From Bartonella sp. 220B (GTDB lineage: Bacteria > Pseudomonadota > Alphaproteobacteria > Rhizobiales > Rhizobiaceae): a stretch of 64,000 nucleotides of DNA. The stretch is from assembly GCF_026930205.1 (NCBI RefSeq), contig NZ_JANHOI010000004.1, positions 1 to 64,000 of the forward strand, given 5' to 3'. A program made the position numbers and the translations under genes. Below, in pieces: positions 30,102 to 40,391 of this stretch; position 1 is the stretch's first letter, and the number at the start of each line of letters is the position of its first letter. The notes under the pieces are model-generated. The model did no database searches, was not told the origin of the DNA, and saw only the letters and a list, made by a program, of their open reading frames with translations.

Positions 30102-30875
30102 ATGATGACATTACCAAACCGCTTTCATTTTATTTCCTCTGAAACTGAGGAAGCTATCAGAGCTACTCATAAATTAATCTCTGTTTACGGTCATTTTTCC
30201 CTGAAAGAAGCTGATGTTGTTGTTGCAATCGGTGGCGATGGAACAATGTTACAAACGGTACGGGACGTTATGAATACCGGAAAACCTATTTACGGTATGA
30301 ATCAAGGCTCTGTAGGATTTCTTATGAATGAATTTCACGAACAAGAATTGCCAACCCGTATTGCAGCCGCGCATAAAAAAGAAATCCATCCTCTGCGTAT
30401 GATTGCAGAAGCTGAATGTCAAGGAACTATTGAAGCGCTAGCAATTAATGAGGTCTCTCTCTTTCGTCAATCTTATCAAGCAGCTAAAATTCGTATTAGC
30501 ATTGATAACAATATACGTATGGAACAGTTAAGTTGCGATGGTATCCTTGTTGCTACACCAGCAGGATCTACTGCCTATAATTTATCAGCACAAGGGCCTA
30601 TTTTGCCCCTTATGGCCCCACTTATGGCACTCACTCCTGTTAGTCCTTTTCGCCCTCGTCGCTGGCATGGAGCATTGCTTCCCAATACGGCAATAATACG
30701 CTTTGATATGCTCGAACCAGACAAACGCCCTGTAAATGCCGCAGCCGATAATGTTGAAGTAAAATCTGTCCATTCAGTTACTATTTCAACAGCAAAAGAA
30801 GTAACAGCCTCAATCCTGTTTGACTCTAACCATTCATGGGATGAACGGATTTTATCAGAACAATTTCGCTATTAA
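30102..30875 (+). CDS. nadK: NAD kinase
   Basis: This 257-residue cytoplasmic enzyme phosphorylates NAD to NADP. The NAD-kinase GGDGT motif is in VVVAIGGDGTMLQTVRD (about residues 43-59), followed by IYGMNQGSVGFLMN (the NxGxxGFL block) and the substrate-site CDGILVATPAGSTAYNLSA. The short N-terminus is usual for alphaproteobacterial NadK. AGGA lies 9 bases before the first ATG of an ATGATG start. NAD synthetase is encoded 3 kb away on the other strand. Confidence 0.93.
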   Translation: MMTLPNRFHFISSETEEAIRATHKLISVYGHFSLKEADVVVAIGGDGTMLQTVRDVMNTGKPIYGMNQGSVGFLMNEFHEQELPTRIAAAHKKEIHPLRMIAEAECQGTIEALAINEVSLFRQSYQAAKIRISIDNNIRMEQLSCDGILVATPAGSTAYNLSAQGPILPLMAPLMALTPVSPFRPRRWHGALLPNTAIIRFDMLEPDKRPVNAAADNVEVKSVHSVTISTAKEVTASILFDSNHSWDERILSEQFRY

Positions 30876-31023
30876 TTATTGTATTATACCTCCTATACGT
30901 ATATGGCTGTTATAGTTGACTTTTTTGTGAAAGCGCCTTAACCCTCTTAAAAGAGAGTAGACTCCTTAATCTTATAGATAGTTCGGATAGAGAAATTAAA
31001 ATCACAGAGCAATTGATAGAAAA

Positions 31024-32427
31024 ATGATACCATCTTTAAAGAGTTTTGATGATTTAGGTCTTTCGACAAAGGTTATTAAAGCAGTAAAATCCGCAGGATA
31101 TACAGTTCCAACGCCTATTCAGAGTGGGACAATTCCCCATGTACTTCAAAGAAAAGATGTTCTAGGAATCGCTCAAACAGGAACGGGAAAAACAGCTTCT
31201 TTTGTTTTGCCTATGCTCACACTCCTTGAAAAAGGTCGTGCAAGAGCACGAATGCCTCGGACTCTCATCTTAGAACCGACACGAGAGCTGGCAGCCCAAG
31301 TTGAAGAAAATTTTGATAAATACGGTATAAATCATCGTTTGAATGTTGCACTTTTGATTGGTGGCGTTTCTTTTGAACAGCAAGATCGTAAACTTGAACG
31401 AGGAGCGGATGTTCTTATAGCAACACCAGGACGCCTGCTTGATCATTTTGAACGCGGTAAATTGCTGATGATGGGTGTTGAAATTCTTGTTATTGATGAA
31501 GCTGATCGCATGTTGGATATGGGATTTATTCCTGATATTGAACGTATCTGTAAACTCACCCCTTTTACGCGTCAAACTTTGTTCTTTTCCGCAACAATGG
31601 CACCAGAAATTACCAAACTAACAAAGCAATTTCTCCATTCTCCTGTCTCTGTTGAAGTGACAAAAGCATCCTCAACAGCAACAACAATTACACAGCGCCT
31701 CGTCAAATCTGGAAATAAGTCATGGGATAAAAGAGCTGTTTTACGAGAACTTATTCACAATGAAGGTGATGAACTCAAAAATGCTATTATTTTTTGTAAT
31801 CGAAAGAAAGATATCTCTGAACTTTTTAGATCCCTCGTCAGACATAATTTTAGTGTAGGCGCACTACATGGGGATATGGATCAGTATTCACGTACAAATA
31901 CACTCAATGATTTTAAAAATAATAAACTCAAACTGCTTGTTGCTTCTGATGTTGCTGCCCGTGGACTCGATATCCCAGCAGTAAGTCATGTTTTCAACTA
32001 TGACGTTCCTACACATGCCGAAGACTACATTCATCGAATTGGTCGTACAGGACGTGCAAATCGTAGCGGCAAAGCTTTCACAATTGTCACAAAGGATGAC
32101 CAAAAATATATCAGCGCCATTGAAGAAATGAGCAACGAAAAAATTGAATGGCTAAATGGAGATCTCTCTACTTTAACAACCAATGATCAAGAAGACAAAA
32201 TCGTTTTAAAGAAAAAATCTCCAAAATTAGCAAAGAAAACGGCTTCCAAAGAGCGTACCATTCAAACGAAAAAGTCCTTGCAAAACGATAAGCTAGATTA
32301 CATCCAAACTGCAAATAATAAAGCAAAACCTTCTGCACAACATTTCCTTCGAAAAAACAAAGACTCTCCCTTGCTTGGATTTGGTGATAATATCCCAGCA
32401 TTTATGCTCATAAAAATCCGTAATTAG
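31024..32427 (+). CDS. DEAD-box ATP-dependent RNA helicase, RhlE-like
   Basis: This 467-residue protein unwinds RNA duplexes, probably in ribosome assembly or mRNA turnover. Motifs run in order: Q motif with PTPIQ, motif I GIAQTGTGKTASF, Ia PTRELAAQ, motif II VIDEADRMLDMGF, motif III FFSATM, motif IV AIIFCNRKK, motif V VASDVAARGLDIP and motif VI HRIGRTGRA. The last 90 residues are lysine-rich and low in complexity, a likely RNA-binding tail. RhlE is the nearest group; RhlB and SrmB are alternatives. Confidence 0.93.
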   Translation: MIPSLKSFDDLGLSTKVIKAVKSAGYTVPTPIQSGTIPHVLQRKDVLGIAQTGTGKTASFVLPMLTLLEKGRARARMPRTLILEPTRELAAQVEENFDKYGINHRLNVALLIGGVSFEQQDRKLERGADVLIATPGRLLDHFERGKLLMMGVEILVIDEADRMLDMGFIPDIERICKLTPFTRQTLFFSATMAPEITKLTKQFLHSPVSVEVTKASSTATTITQRLVKSGNKSWDKRAVLRELIHNEGDELKNAIIFCNRKKDISELFRSLVRHNFSVGALHGDMDQYSRTNTLNDFKNNKLKLLVASDVAARGLDIPAVSHVFNYDVPTHAEDYIHRIGRTGRANRSGKAFTIVTKDDQKYISAIEEMSNEKIEWLNGDLSTLTTNDQEDKIVLKKKSPKLAKKTASKERTIQTKKSLQNDKLDYIQTANNKAKPSAQHFLRKNKDSPLLGFGDNIPAFMLIKIRN

Positions 32428-32489
32428 TCCAGAAATTTGCTATCTTTATGGGGCAAAAAACAAATAAAATGCTCTCTGAAAATGATTTT

Positions 32490-33869
32490 TCATTCTCCTT
32501 GACGCATCAGTCTTTCTATTATCTTCTCACGTCCCAAAAGCGGTAAAAACTTTCCCATTTCAGGTCCATAGTCCATCCCCGTAAGGGCTTGGCGCAATGG
32601 CATGAACAAAGCTTTCCCACTACGACCGGTTTTTTCTTTTAATACGGTCGTCCAAACTTTCCAACTTTCATCATTCAATGTACCTTTAGGCAAAAAATTG
32701 ACTGACTGACGAACAAATGCGCGATCCTCAGGAGTTACAATATCAAAGTGCTGTTCATCATGAATTATTTTCCACCACAAAATAGCATCATTTACTTTGT
32801 TAATATTGCCTCTTATCGCCTTCCAAAAACACTCCGCCTTTTCCCCATCAATAGAAAGATTTTGAAGTCGCGTTTTAACCTCCTCATAGGTCAACGCGTG
32901 AACAAGATGACTATTCAAAGTCAAAAGATCAGCAATATCAAACTTAGCAACCGATCGTGATGTCTCCTGAAGATTAAAATGCTCTAAAAGTGCTACTTGA
33001 TGAGGATAGGGATGCACATTTTGCGATGTCCCAATCAAAACAGCAAGGCATTGAACAACTATAGATTCAAATCCTTCTTCTCGTAGAGAACGAATAGAAA
33101 GATCATTATCCCGTTTTGAAAGCCCTTTTCCTAAAATTGTCGCCAATAAATTAATATGGCCGAAAACTGGTAATGCTGCACCCAGAGCTTTAAAAAGAGC
33201 AATCTGAGCGCCTGTATTTGTAATATGATCATCTCCACGAATAATATGTGTCACAGCCATATCTATATCATCTACGACAGAGGGTAATGTATAAAGGTAG
33301 CTTCCATCTTCACGAATTAAAACAGGATCTGAAAGAGAGGATAAATCAATTGTCTGCTTTCCTTTTACTGCATCATCCCAGCAAATTTCTGTTCGCTTTG
33401 TTTGTAAAGGATTATCTTCAAAATTAGGAAGAAGAAAACGCCAGTGAGGCTTACGGCCTTGCGATTCAAATGCTTCTTTATCTTCTGGTGTCAATTTTAA
33501 TGCAGAACGATCATAAATGGGAGGCAATTTTCGTGAAAGCTGGATCTTGCGGCGTCGATCTAACTCTTCTGCAGTCTCATAACAGGGATAAAGAAGACCG
33601 CGTTGTTTGAGTGTTTCTGCAACTTCATCATATCGGCTAAAACGCTTAGATTGATAATAAATTTCATCTGGTTGAATACCAAGCCATTCAAGATCAACTG
33701 AGATAGCATCAATATATTCCTGTTGAGAGCGTTCAATATCTGTATCATCATAGCGCAAAATAAAGGCTCCATTATGCGCTTGTGCGTAAAGCCAGTTGAA
33801 CAAGGCAATACGAATATTACCAATGTGAATATAGCCTGTTGGAGAGGGTGCAAAACGAACTTTTATCAT
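32490..33869 (-). CDS. gltX: Glutamyl-tRNA synthetase, copy 1
   Basis: This class I synthetase attaches glutamate to tRNA. The frame is open to 33926, but homology starts at [20 protein letters not shown], so I take the ATG at 33869 (459 residues), which also removes the overlap with nadE. The HIGH motif is IHIG and the KMSKS loop is KGLSKRDND. The LYPCYETAEEL block and the C-terminal anticodon-binding helices are present. It differs clearly from the other GluRS at 42847. One of a pair in alphaproteobacteria often charges tRNA(Gln) for GatCAB. Which copy does so here cannot be read from motifs alone. Confidence 0.92.
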   Translation of the reverse strand: MIKVRFAPSPTGYIHIGNIRIALFNWLYAQAHNGAFILRYDDTDIERSQQEYIDAISVDLEWLGIQPDEIYYQSKRFSRYDEVAETLKQRGLLYPCYETAEELDRRRKIQLSRKLPPIYDRSALKLTPEDKEAFESQGRKPHWRFLLPNFEDNPLQTKRTEICWDDAVKGKQTIDLSSLSDPVLIREDGSYLYTLPSVVDDIDMAVTHIIRGDDHITNTGAQIALFKALGAALPVFGHINLLATILGKGLSKRDNDLSIRSLREEGFESIVVQCLAVLIGTSQNVHPYPHQVALLEHFNLQETSRSVAKFDIADLLTLNSHLVHALTYEEVKTRLQNLSIDGEKAECFWKAIRGNINKVNDAILWWKIIHDEQHFDIVTPEDRAFVRQSVNFLPKGTLNDESWKVWTTVLKEKTGRSGKALFMPLRQALTGMDYGPEMGKFLPLLGREKIIERLMRQGE

Positions 33870-33879
33870 AAAACAATGC

Positions 33880-35556
33880 TCAATTTCTATCGCGAAAACG
33901 ATTAACAATGGGATAACGACGATCACGTCCGAAATTTTTATGACTGATTTTTACGCCAGGCGCAGATTGTCGTCTTTTGTATTCTGCACCATAAAGAAGC
34001 TGTTCAATTTTCTCAACCGTTTCCCGCAAATACCCACGTTTAACAATATCACAAACGCTCATGTCATTTTCTACAAAAGATTGCAAGATATCATCCAGAA
34101 CAGGATATGGAGGAAGAGAATCTTCATCTTTTTGATTTTCCCGAAGCTCTGCGGAAGGCGCTTTTTCTATAATATTTTGTGGAATAACAATTCCTTCAGG
34201 TCCTTCAAAATTTTGCAAGTGGTTTTCATTGCGCCACTCTGCTAGTGCATAAACTTGCATTTTATAAATATCCTTAAGAGGATTAAACCCTCCATTCATA
34301 TCACCATAAAGTGTTGCATATCCCACAGCCATTTCTGACTTATTGCCTGTTGTTACCACCATGGAGCCAAATTTATTGGAAAGCGCCATCAAGATGGTGC
34401 CGCGTACACGACTTTGAAGATTTTCTTCTGTAACATCAGGAGGAAATCCTAAAAAAACGGGCGCCATTGTTTTCAAAAAAGCTTCAACAGGTTGCATAAT
34501 TGGGATTACTTCATAATGACATCCTAAAAGATGCGCACACTCCTTAGCATCCTTCAATGACTCTTGTGAAGTATAATGATAGGGCATCATTACAGTGCGA
34601 ACTCTCTCAGTACCAAGAGCATCCACCGCCATTGCCGTACAAAGAGCTGAATCAATCCCTCCTGAAAGTCCAAGAATGACATCCTTAAAGCGGTTTTTAT
34701 GAACATAATCTCTCAAACCCAAAACACAGGCTTGATAATCAGCAGCGAACCCACTGAGAAGATTTTCATTTGGACCAGAAATACATTGCCATTCTGTCGC
34801 TTTCCGTTGCCAATGCGTTAAAGCAATTTGGCTTTCAAAATGTTTCATTTGAAAAACCATTTTACCTTGCCCATTTAACGCAAACGAGCCTCCATCAAAA
34901 ACGAGTTCATCTTGCCCCCCAACTTGATTAGCGTAAATAACAGGTCTACCCGATTGAAGCGCTTGCACACGAACAACCTCTATTCGTTTTAATGTTTTAT
35001 TACGAGAATAGGGAGAGCCATTAAGGGCAAGGATAATCTCAGCTCCTTTATCACCAAGCTCTGCACATAGAGAGGGATCATTCCAAATATCCTCACAAAT
35101 TACTATTCCTAATTTTATCCCGCGATAGAGAATTGGCTCAGGGCGTGGGCCAGGAGAAAATAGGCGCTTTTCATCAAATTCAGCATAATTAGGTAAATCA
35201 AACTTATAGCTTTCAGCAATGATCTTCCCTTCATCAAGAAGCATGGCACCATTGTAAATGTTATTATAACGCCTGAGAGGAAGACCAATTATAATGCCTG
35301 GTCCCCCTATTGTTACTTTTGCTAATTTTTCAACAGCATCTTCACATGCTTTGGTAAAAGCAGCTTTGAGAACAAGATCTTCCGGCGGATAAGCACTGAT
35401 AAAAAGCTCCGTGAATAAAACAAGATCAGCCCCCCCTTTCTTCGCTTTTTGATGCGCCATTATAGCAAGAGAAAAATTTCCTTCAATATCACCAACGACA
35501 GGATTTAATTGGGCAATTGCTACCCGAAAATCATTTTTCATAAGCCTTTGTATCAT
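33880..35556 (-). CDS. nadE: Glutamine-hydrolysing NAD+ synthetase
   Basis: This 558-residue two-domain enzyme makes NAD from nicotinic acid adenine dinucleotide, ATP and glutamine. The N-terminal nitrilase-type glutaminase (to about 270) shows the catalytic glutamate in LVLFTELFISAYPPEDL and the cysteine in GIVICEDIWND. The C-terminal synthetase has the ATP P-loop VILGLSGGIDSALCTAMA. The start may be 35556 or the ATG at 35541 (MKNDFRVAIAQLNP); family alignment favours the second. It is followed 10 bases later by gltX copy 1 on the same strand. Confidence 0.95.
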   Translation of the reverse strand: MIQRLMKNDFRVAIAQLNPVVGDIEGNFSLAIMAHQKAKKGGADLVLFTELFISAYPPEDLVLKAAFTKACEDAVEKLAKVTIGGPGIIIGLPLRRYNNIYNGAMLLDEGKIIAESYKFDLPNYAEFDEKRLFSPGPRPEPILYRGIKLGIVICEDIWNDPSLCAELGDKGAEIILALNGSPYSRNKTLKRIEVVRVQALQSGRPVIYANQVGGQDELVFDGGSFALNGQGKMVFQMKHFESQIALTHWQRKATEWQCISGPNENLLSGFAADYQACVLGLRDYVHKNRFKDVILGLSGGIDSALCTAMAVDALGTERVRTVMMPYHYTSQESLKDAKECAHLLGCHYEVIPIMQPVEAFLKTMAPVFLGFPPDVTEENLQSRVRGTILMALSNKFGSMVVTTGNKSEMAVGYATLYGDMNGGFNPLKDIYKMQVYALAEWRNENHLQNFEGPEGIVIPQNIIEKAPSAELRENQKDEDSLPPYPVLDDILQSFVENDMSVCDIVKRGYLRETVEKIEQLLYGAEYKRRQSAPGVKISHKNFGRDRRYPIVNRFRDRN

Positions 35557-35658
35557 TTCATCAGTTTAGTAAGCGTAACTCCGCTCATTATCAAAAATAT
35601 TTCTTTTTTAATGTTCTTCCATAAACAGTTGAAACAAAAAATATATGCGATTTTTTGT

Positions 35659-37038
35659 CTAACTATTTGCTGCAAGAGCAAATGAATCAGCATGACGATT
35701 TTTTTTAAGAAGTTCCGCAACAAGAAAGGCTAATTCTAATGCTTGATCTGCATTTAACCGTGGGTCACACTGTGTATGATAGCGATCAGATAAATTTTCT
35801 ACAGAAATGGCGTGTGCTCCACCTGTACATTCTGTAACATCACGACCCGTCATTTCAATATGAATGCCTCCTGGATAAGTTCCCTCCCCATAATGCACGG
35901 AAAAAAACTTTTCTACCTCCTTTAAAACATAATCAAAGGGGCGTGTTTTATAGCCATTTACAGTAACCGTATTACCATGCATGGGATCGCACGACCATAT
36001 CACCTTACGCTTCTCACGCTCAACGGCATGAATCAATTTAGGAAGGTATTGTTCGACCTTATCATGACCAAAACGTGTAATAAGTGTCAATCGCCCCGGT
36101 TCATTTTCAGGATTTAAAATATCGATTAATCTTAAAAGCTCATCAGGATCAAGAGAAGGACCACACTTCAATCCAAGTGGATTTTCAATACCGCGGCAAT
36201 ATTCAACATGAGCATGATCAATCTGACGTGTACGATCACCAATCCATAACATATGCCCAGACGTTGCGTACCAATTTCCAGAAGTTGAATCAATCCGCGT
36301 CAAAGCCTCTTCATAGCCAAGCAAAAGTGCTTCATGGCTGGTATAGAAAGATGTCTCTCGTAATGAAAAATTCGTTTTTGACGTAATCCCTATAGAACGC
36401 ATGAAATCAATGGCTTCTGAAATACGCTCTGCCAATAACTCATAACGTGCGCCCTGTGGACTATTAGATACAAAACTTAACATCCATGCATGAACATTTT
36501 CTAAATTGGCATATCCCCCTTGTGAAAAAGCACGCAACAGATTCAACGTTGCCGCAGATTGGCGATAAGCCATAGACATTCGTTGTGGATCAGGAATACG
36601 AGAATCCGCTTCAAACTCAATGCCATTAATAATATCCCCCCGATAAGAAGGAAGTTCAATCCCTCCTTTACTTTCTGTATCAGAAGAGCGTGGCTTTGCA
36701 AATTGACCAGCAATACGACCTATTTTAACAACGGGTTTAGAATTACCAAAAGTTAAAACAATCGCCATTTGTAAAAATACACGAAAAAAATCACGAATGT
36801 TATCTGCTTCATGTTCTGCAAAACTTTCTGCGCAATCGCCACCCTGCAATAAAAAAGCTTGGCCTTGTGCAACAGCTGCTAATTCATTTTTCAAATCACG
36901 CGCTTCACCGGCAAAAACTAAAGGAGGATAGCTGCGTAGCTTTCGCTCAACATCTGCTAATATAGATTTATCCGGATAATTCGGTACTTGTTTAATTGGC
37001 CTTGCTCGCCAAGAGTCAGGCGCCCATTCTTTTATCAT
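35659..37038 (-). CDS. aroG: 3-deoxy-7-phosphoheptulonate synthase, class II (plant-type DAHP synthase)
   Basis: This enzyme condenses phosphoenolpyruvate and erythrose 4-phosphate, the entry step of aromatic amino-acid synthesis. I choose the ATG at 37038 ([19 protein letters not shown], 459 residues). GGAGAG lies 7 bases upstream and the family begins at this W.P.SWR block; the open frame to 37065 adds nine poorly supported residues. Class II markers are [60 protein letters not shown] and the metal-binding [18 protein letters not shown]. It has no resemblance to the class I AroFGH family. Confidence 0.94.
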   Translation of the reverse strand: MIKEWAPDSWRARPIKQVPNYPDKSILADVERKLRSYPPLVFAGEARDLKNELAAVAQGQAFLLQGGDCAESFAEHEADNIRDFFRVFLQMAIVLTFGNSKPVVKIGRIAGQFAKPRSSDTESKGGIELPSYRGDIINGIEFEADSRIPDPQRMSMAYRQSAATLNLLRAFSQGGYANLENVHAWMLSFVSNSPQGARYELLAERISEAIDFMRSIGITSKTNFSLRETSFYTSHEALLLGYEEALTRIDSTSGNWYATSGHMLWIGDRTRQIDHAHVEYCRGIENPLGLKCGPSLDPDELLRLIDILNPENEPGRLTLITRFGHDKVEQYLPKLIHAVEREKRKVIWSCDPMHGNTVTVNGYKTRPFDYVLKEVEKFFSVHYGEGTYPGGIHIEMTGRDVTECTGGAHAISVENLSDRYHTQCDPRLNADQALELAFLVAELLKKNRHADSFALAANS

Positions 37039-37110
37039 TACACTCTCTCCAGAGCTTATACTCACTGTTTGTTATCTTGAAAAATCTATCAATTTTCCCA
37101 ATATGTCTGT

Positions 37111-38502
37111 TTAATTTTCTATTTTTTTTCCATTTTTATAGATATAACTTGGTTTATACATTGTTACCAACTCTTCTGCCATCGTTGGATGTACTGCCAT
37201 CGTTTCATCAAAAACATCCTTCGTCAACTTTCCCTTGAGAGATATCCCTATGAGCTGCGCCATCTCACCAGCGTTCTCCCCTAAAATATGAGCACCTACC
37301 ACAATCCGGCTTTCACCATCCACAATAAGCTTCATAAACATTTTTTCTAAGCTTCCAGAAAGGGCATTACGCATAGGACGAAAAGCTGTACGATAAATCT
37401 CAAGATGCTTATAACGATGGCGTGCTTCTTCTTCTGATAAACCAACCGTTCCAATCTCTGGCTGTGAGAAAACCGCTGTTGTGATCAGATCATAATCAGG
37501 TGCAGTAGGGATATTTTCAAACGCAGTCTTCACGAAACACATTGCATCATGAATCGCAACAGGTGTCAATTGAATATGACCTGTGACATCACCAACAGCC
37601 CAAATGTGAGGTATGTTTGTTGTCATTCTTTCATCAACAATAACGGCACCCAATTCATTCACTTTAACACCAGCCCGTTCAAGCCCTAAACCTGTTGTAT
37701 TTGGCACACGCCCCGTTGCCAACATAACCTGATCGGTCGTGATCGTTTGTCCATTTGATAAAACAACGTCATAACAATTTTCACTCGCTTGTACTTTGGA
37801 AACTATCGCCCCATAAATAATAGAAATCCCTTTTTCAACCATTGCATTATGAAGCAACTGTCGCAAATCATAGTCAAAGTTACGAAGGATTAAATCACCA
37901 CGATGAATTAATGTTGTTTTCACACCTAATTCATGAAAAATGTTCGCAAATTCAACACCAATATACCCACCACCAACGATGACTATTGATTTTGGAAGCT
38001 CATCAAGATCAAAAATTTCATTAGAAGTAAGACAAAAATTACTGCCTCTGATAGCCGTGTTTGGCGCAATTTTTGCCCCCGTTGCGATTAAAATCTTTTC
38101 TGCGCTGACCCGTTTGCCTGTTCCTGTAAGCTCTAATGTATGATCATCCACAAAAACCGCACGGCTTTCATAAATATGAACATTATTATTTTGCAAGCCC
38201 TTGCGATAAAGCCCTTCTAATCTTGTTATTTCTTCATTTTTAGCTGCAACTAATTTTTTCCAACTAAAAACTGGGTTAGCGTATTCCCATCCAAAACCAA
38301 CGCTCTTCCTAAACTCTCTTGCGTATTGTGAAGCATAAACATACAATTTCTTAGGAACACAACCACGAATAACACAAGTTCCCCCTATCCGATATTCTTC
38401 TGCGATAGCAACACGCTTTCCAAGACCTCCAGTAAGGCGTGCAGCACGCACTCCACCAGAACCACTTCCAATAACGAACAAATCAAAGTCAAAAGATCTC
38501 AC
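37111..38502 (-). CDS. gor: Glutathione-disulfide reductase
   Basis: This 463-residue flavoenzyme uses NADPH to reduce oxidised glutathione. FAD binding is by FVIGSGSGGVRAARL near the start. The redox disulfide is in GGTCVIRGCVPKKLYVYAS (the GGTCVxRGCVPKK form typical of glutathione reductases). The NADPH fold is IVIVGGGYIGVEFANI. The C-terminal catalytic His-Glu pair lies in AVHPTMAEELVTMY. It lies 46 bases upstream of aroG on the same strand and behind a terminator that separates it from the DUF2059 gene. Confidence 0.95.
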   Translation of the reverse strand: MRSFDFDLFVIGSGSGGVRAARLTGGLGKRVAIAEEYRIGGTCVIRGCVPKKLYVYASQYAREFRKSVGFGWEYANPVFSWKKLVAAKNEEITRLEGLYRKGLQNNNVHIYESRAVFVDDHTLELTGTGKRVSAEKILIATGAKIAPNTAIRGSNFCLTSNEIFDLDELPKSIVIVGGGYIGVEFANIFHELGVKTTLIHRGDLILRNFDYDLRQLLHNAMVEKGISIIYGAIVSKVQASENCYDVVLSNGQTITTDQVMLATGRVPNTTGLGLERAGVKVNELGAVIVDERMTTNIPHIWAVGDVTGHIQLTPVAIHDAMCFVKTAFENIPTAPDYDLITTAVFSQPEIGTVGLSEEEARHRYKHLEIYRTAFRPMRNALSGSLEKMFMKLIVDGESRIVVGAHILGENAGEMAQLIGISLKGKLTKDVFDETMAVHPTMAEELVTMYKPSYIYKNGKKIEN

Positions 38503-38629
38503 GAACTATTCCTTCTCACATGTCTGCAACAATAGGCTATGGTCATTTATAACAAAATGAAAGACCTTTTTGTTTCCAAGTACTCTTTTTTCTACACAGC
38601 ACTCTCCTTTAAAAAACCTCTTTTTATTA

Positions 38630-38659
38630 AAAACGGCGGAAAACCCGCCGTTTTTTTTC
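38630..38659 (-). terminator. Rho-independent terminator between the DUF2059 gene and gor
   Basis: The hairpin AAAACGGCGG, AAAA, CCGCCGTTTT has T-runs on both strands. It lies about 45 bases after the DUF2059 stop and is one of the most GC-rich hairpins in the window. Confidence 0.85.
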
Positions 38660-38702
38660 TAAATAAACTCAAAATCGCACAATTGTTATAATGCCAATCC
38701 AA

Positions 38703-39260
38703 CTATTTTTGCTTTTCTGGAGAGCTTGATTTATTAGGTGCAATGGAATTGTTCAAATTAAGTGTTTCAGACATCTCTTTTTTTACATTTTTTATAAGAT
38801 CCTGCATAAGCGCAGAACGCCATGTATCGAATGTAGCATAAGCATCACGTGCAATATTGGGAACCTCTGTCAGAAACTTCTTACCGGTATCAGAATTGTA
38901 GAATGCCGTTATTGCATCAAGCTCTTTTTGCGTGAAATATTTTGCATAAACATGGGCAATCTCTTTCTCTAAATTAGAACGCCGTTTAGCCAAAGCAAGT
39001 GCTTGCTTGTCAACAATATCAGAAATAGCAGTTGCTAAATTAGGGTCATCCCTGATGAGTTCATTTTTGAGATCATCTGCTGCATTCGGTAAAAAATTAT
39101 CAAATTGATCAGTTGCATGAATGGCACGTATAGCCTTTCTAGCTAAATCTAAATGTTGATCGCTCACACCTTGCGCATAAACCATTCCAATATTCATAAG
39201 TAAAACGGCAACGACACCTAAATATACGACAAAACGCTGAAAAGAAAATATTGTTTTCAT
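38703..39260 (-). CDS. DUF2059 domain protein, exported
   Basis: This 185-residue protein has a signal peptide (FVVYLGVVAVLLMNIGMVYA, then QGVSD). It is otherwise helical and matches DUF2059, with FTQKELDAITAFYNSDTGKK and the preceding AKYFTQ block. Function is unknown; it is probably periplasmic. The C-terminal 20 residues are polar and low in complexity. It is downstream of rpiA on the same strand and ends at a strong terminator, so the two may share a transcript. Confidence 0.85.
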   Translation of the reverse strand: MKTIFSFQRFVVYLGVVAVLLMNIGMVYAQGVSDQHLDLARKAIRAIHATDQFDNFLPNAADDLKNELIRDDPNLATAISDIVDKQALALAKRRSNLEKEIAHVYAKYFTQKELDAITAFYNSDTGKKFLTEVPNIARDAYATFDTWRSALMQDLIKNVKKEMSETLNLNNSIAPNKSSSPEKQK

Positions 39261-39370
39261 TTAATGATTATCCCGATAATTAATTATAATTCAAATGCGT
39301 TATTTATTCAAAATTTCAATACTTTTTATCTACCGTATTGTGCTAACATATCATTATGAAACTGCCTTCT

Positions 39371-40075
39371 CTAAAAATCAAAAGATTCTAAAATTTTTGT
39401 TTGACCATCTGCCATAGCAACAATTGCACGTGAAGCTAATCCTAAAAAAAGACCATGCTCTACAACACCAGGAATTGCAAGAAGCGCTCCTGATAAGAGT
39501 TTCGGTTGCAAAATACATCCCCAAAATGCATCAAAAATAAAGTGACCACCATCTGTTTTAAAAGGAGCTTCTCCATTCATCCGTAATACAATTTCTCCAG
39601 AAAGCCCTAAATCATCAGCAACTTTTTCGATGGCTCTGCATGTCGCATGCATACCAAACGGATTAACTTCTATTGGCAGTGCAAAAGCACCAAGTTTTTT
39701 TACTAGCTTTGTTTCATCAGCAATGACAAACATTGTACGGGATGCAGACGCGACAATTTTTTCATGCAACAATGCCCCACCTCCCCCTTTAATGAGAGAC
39801 ATCTCTGGACCAATTTCATCTGCCCCATCAATATCAAGATCTAGTTCAGACATTTGTTCTAAAGTGCTGAGAGGCACTCCAAATTCATAACAAAGTTGTT
39901 CAGAATATCGTGAGGTAGCAACACCTGTTACACGCAGACCATCCGCAACACGCTCACCAAGAAGGCGAATAAATTCATTAACTGTCGAGCCAGATCCGAT
40001 ACCAATCCTCATACCATCTTCAACAAATTCAAGCGCCTTAAGAGCCGCCTTTTTTTTTAAATGCTGAACATTCAT
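39371..40075 (-). CDS. rpiA: Ribose-5-phosphate isomerase A
   Basis: This 234-residue enzyme interconverts ribose 5-phosphate and ribulose 5-phosphate in the pentose phosphate pathway. Signatures are [20 protein letters not shown] (phosphate loop), [33 protein letters not shown] split across the active site (catalytic Asp, Glu and Lys present), and NPFGM. Length is standard for the RpiA type, unrelated to RpiB. Confidence 0.95.
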   Translation of the reverse strand: MNVQHLKKKAALKALEFVEDGMRIGIGSGSTVNEFIRLLGERVADGLRVTGVATSRYSEQLCYEFGVPLSTLEQMSELDLDIDGADEIGPEMSLIKGGGGALLHEKIVASASRTMFVIADETKLVKKLGAFALPIEVNPFGMHATCRAIEKVADDLGLSGEIVLRMNGEAPFKTDGGHFIFDAFWGCILQPKLLSGALLAIPGVVEHGLFLGLASRAIVAMADGQTKILESFDF

Positions 40076-40391
40076 TAATATCTTACCTTTGTACCAACCA
40101 GTGATATTTAATCAAGACTTACAACTAAAGAGTATCCCATTGTATCAACCTACCATAAAGTTATTTATCACCATTTGATTAAAAAAATGTTCATTTAAAA
40201 CATAAACCAATAATAAAACAGAATAATTAACAATTTTATCTCTTTATAAAATTTATTGACATTTTCCATAATCAATAAGCCTTTTTAAGTTTTCACTATC
40301 AAAAAATTGTTCGTTTCTTTTTAAAAACCGTGAATAATCAGTTAGCTTTTAGAAATTGATAATCCCAAAATAGAAAATTAACAAAGCATAG
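40076..40391. other. Intergenic region without a recognised feature
   Basis: About 315 AT-rich bases between rpiA and comEC on the minus strand. I see no gene or clear terminator. Confidence 0.55.
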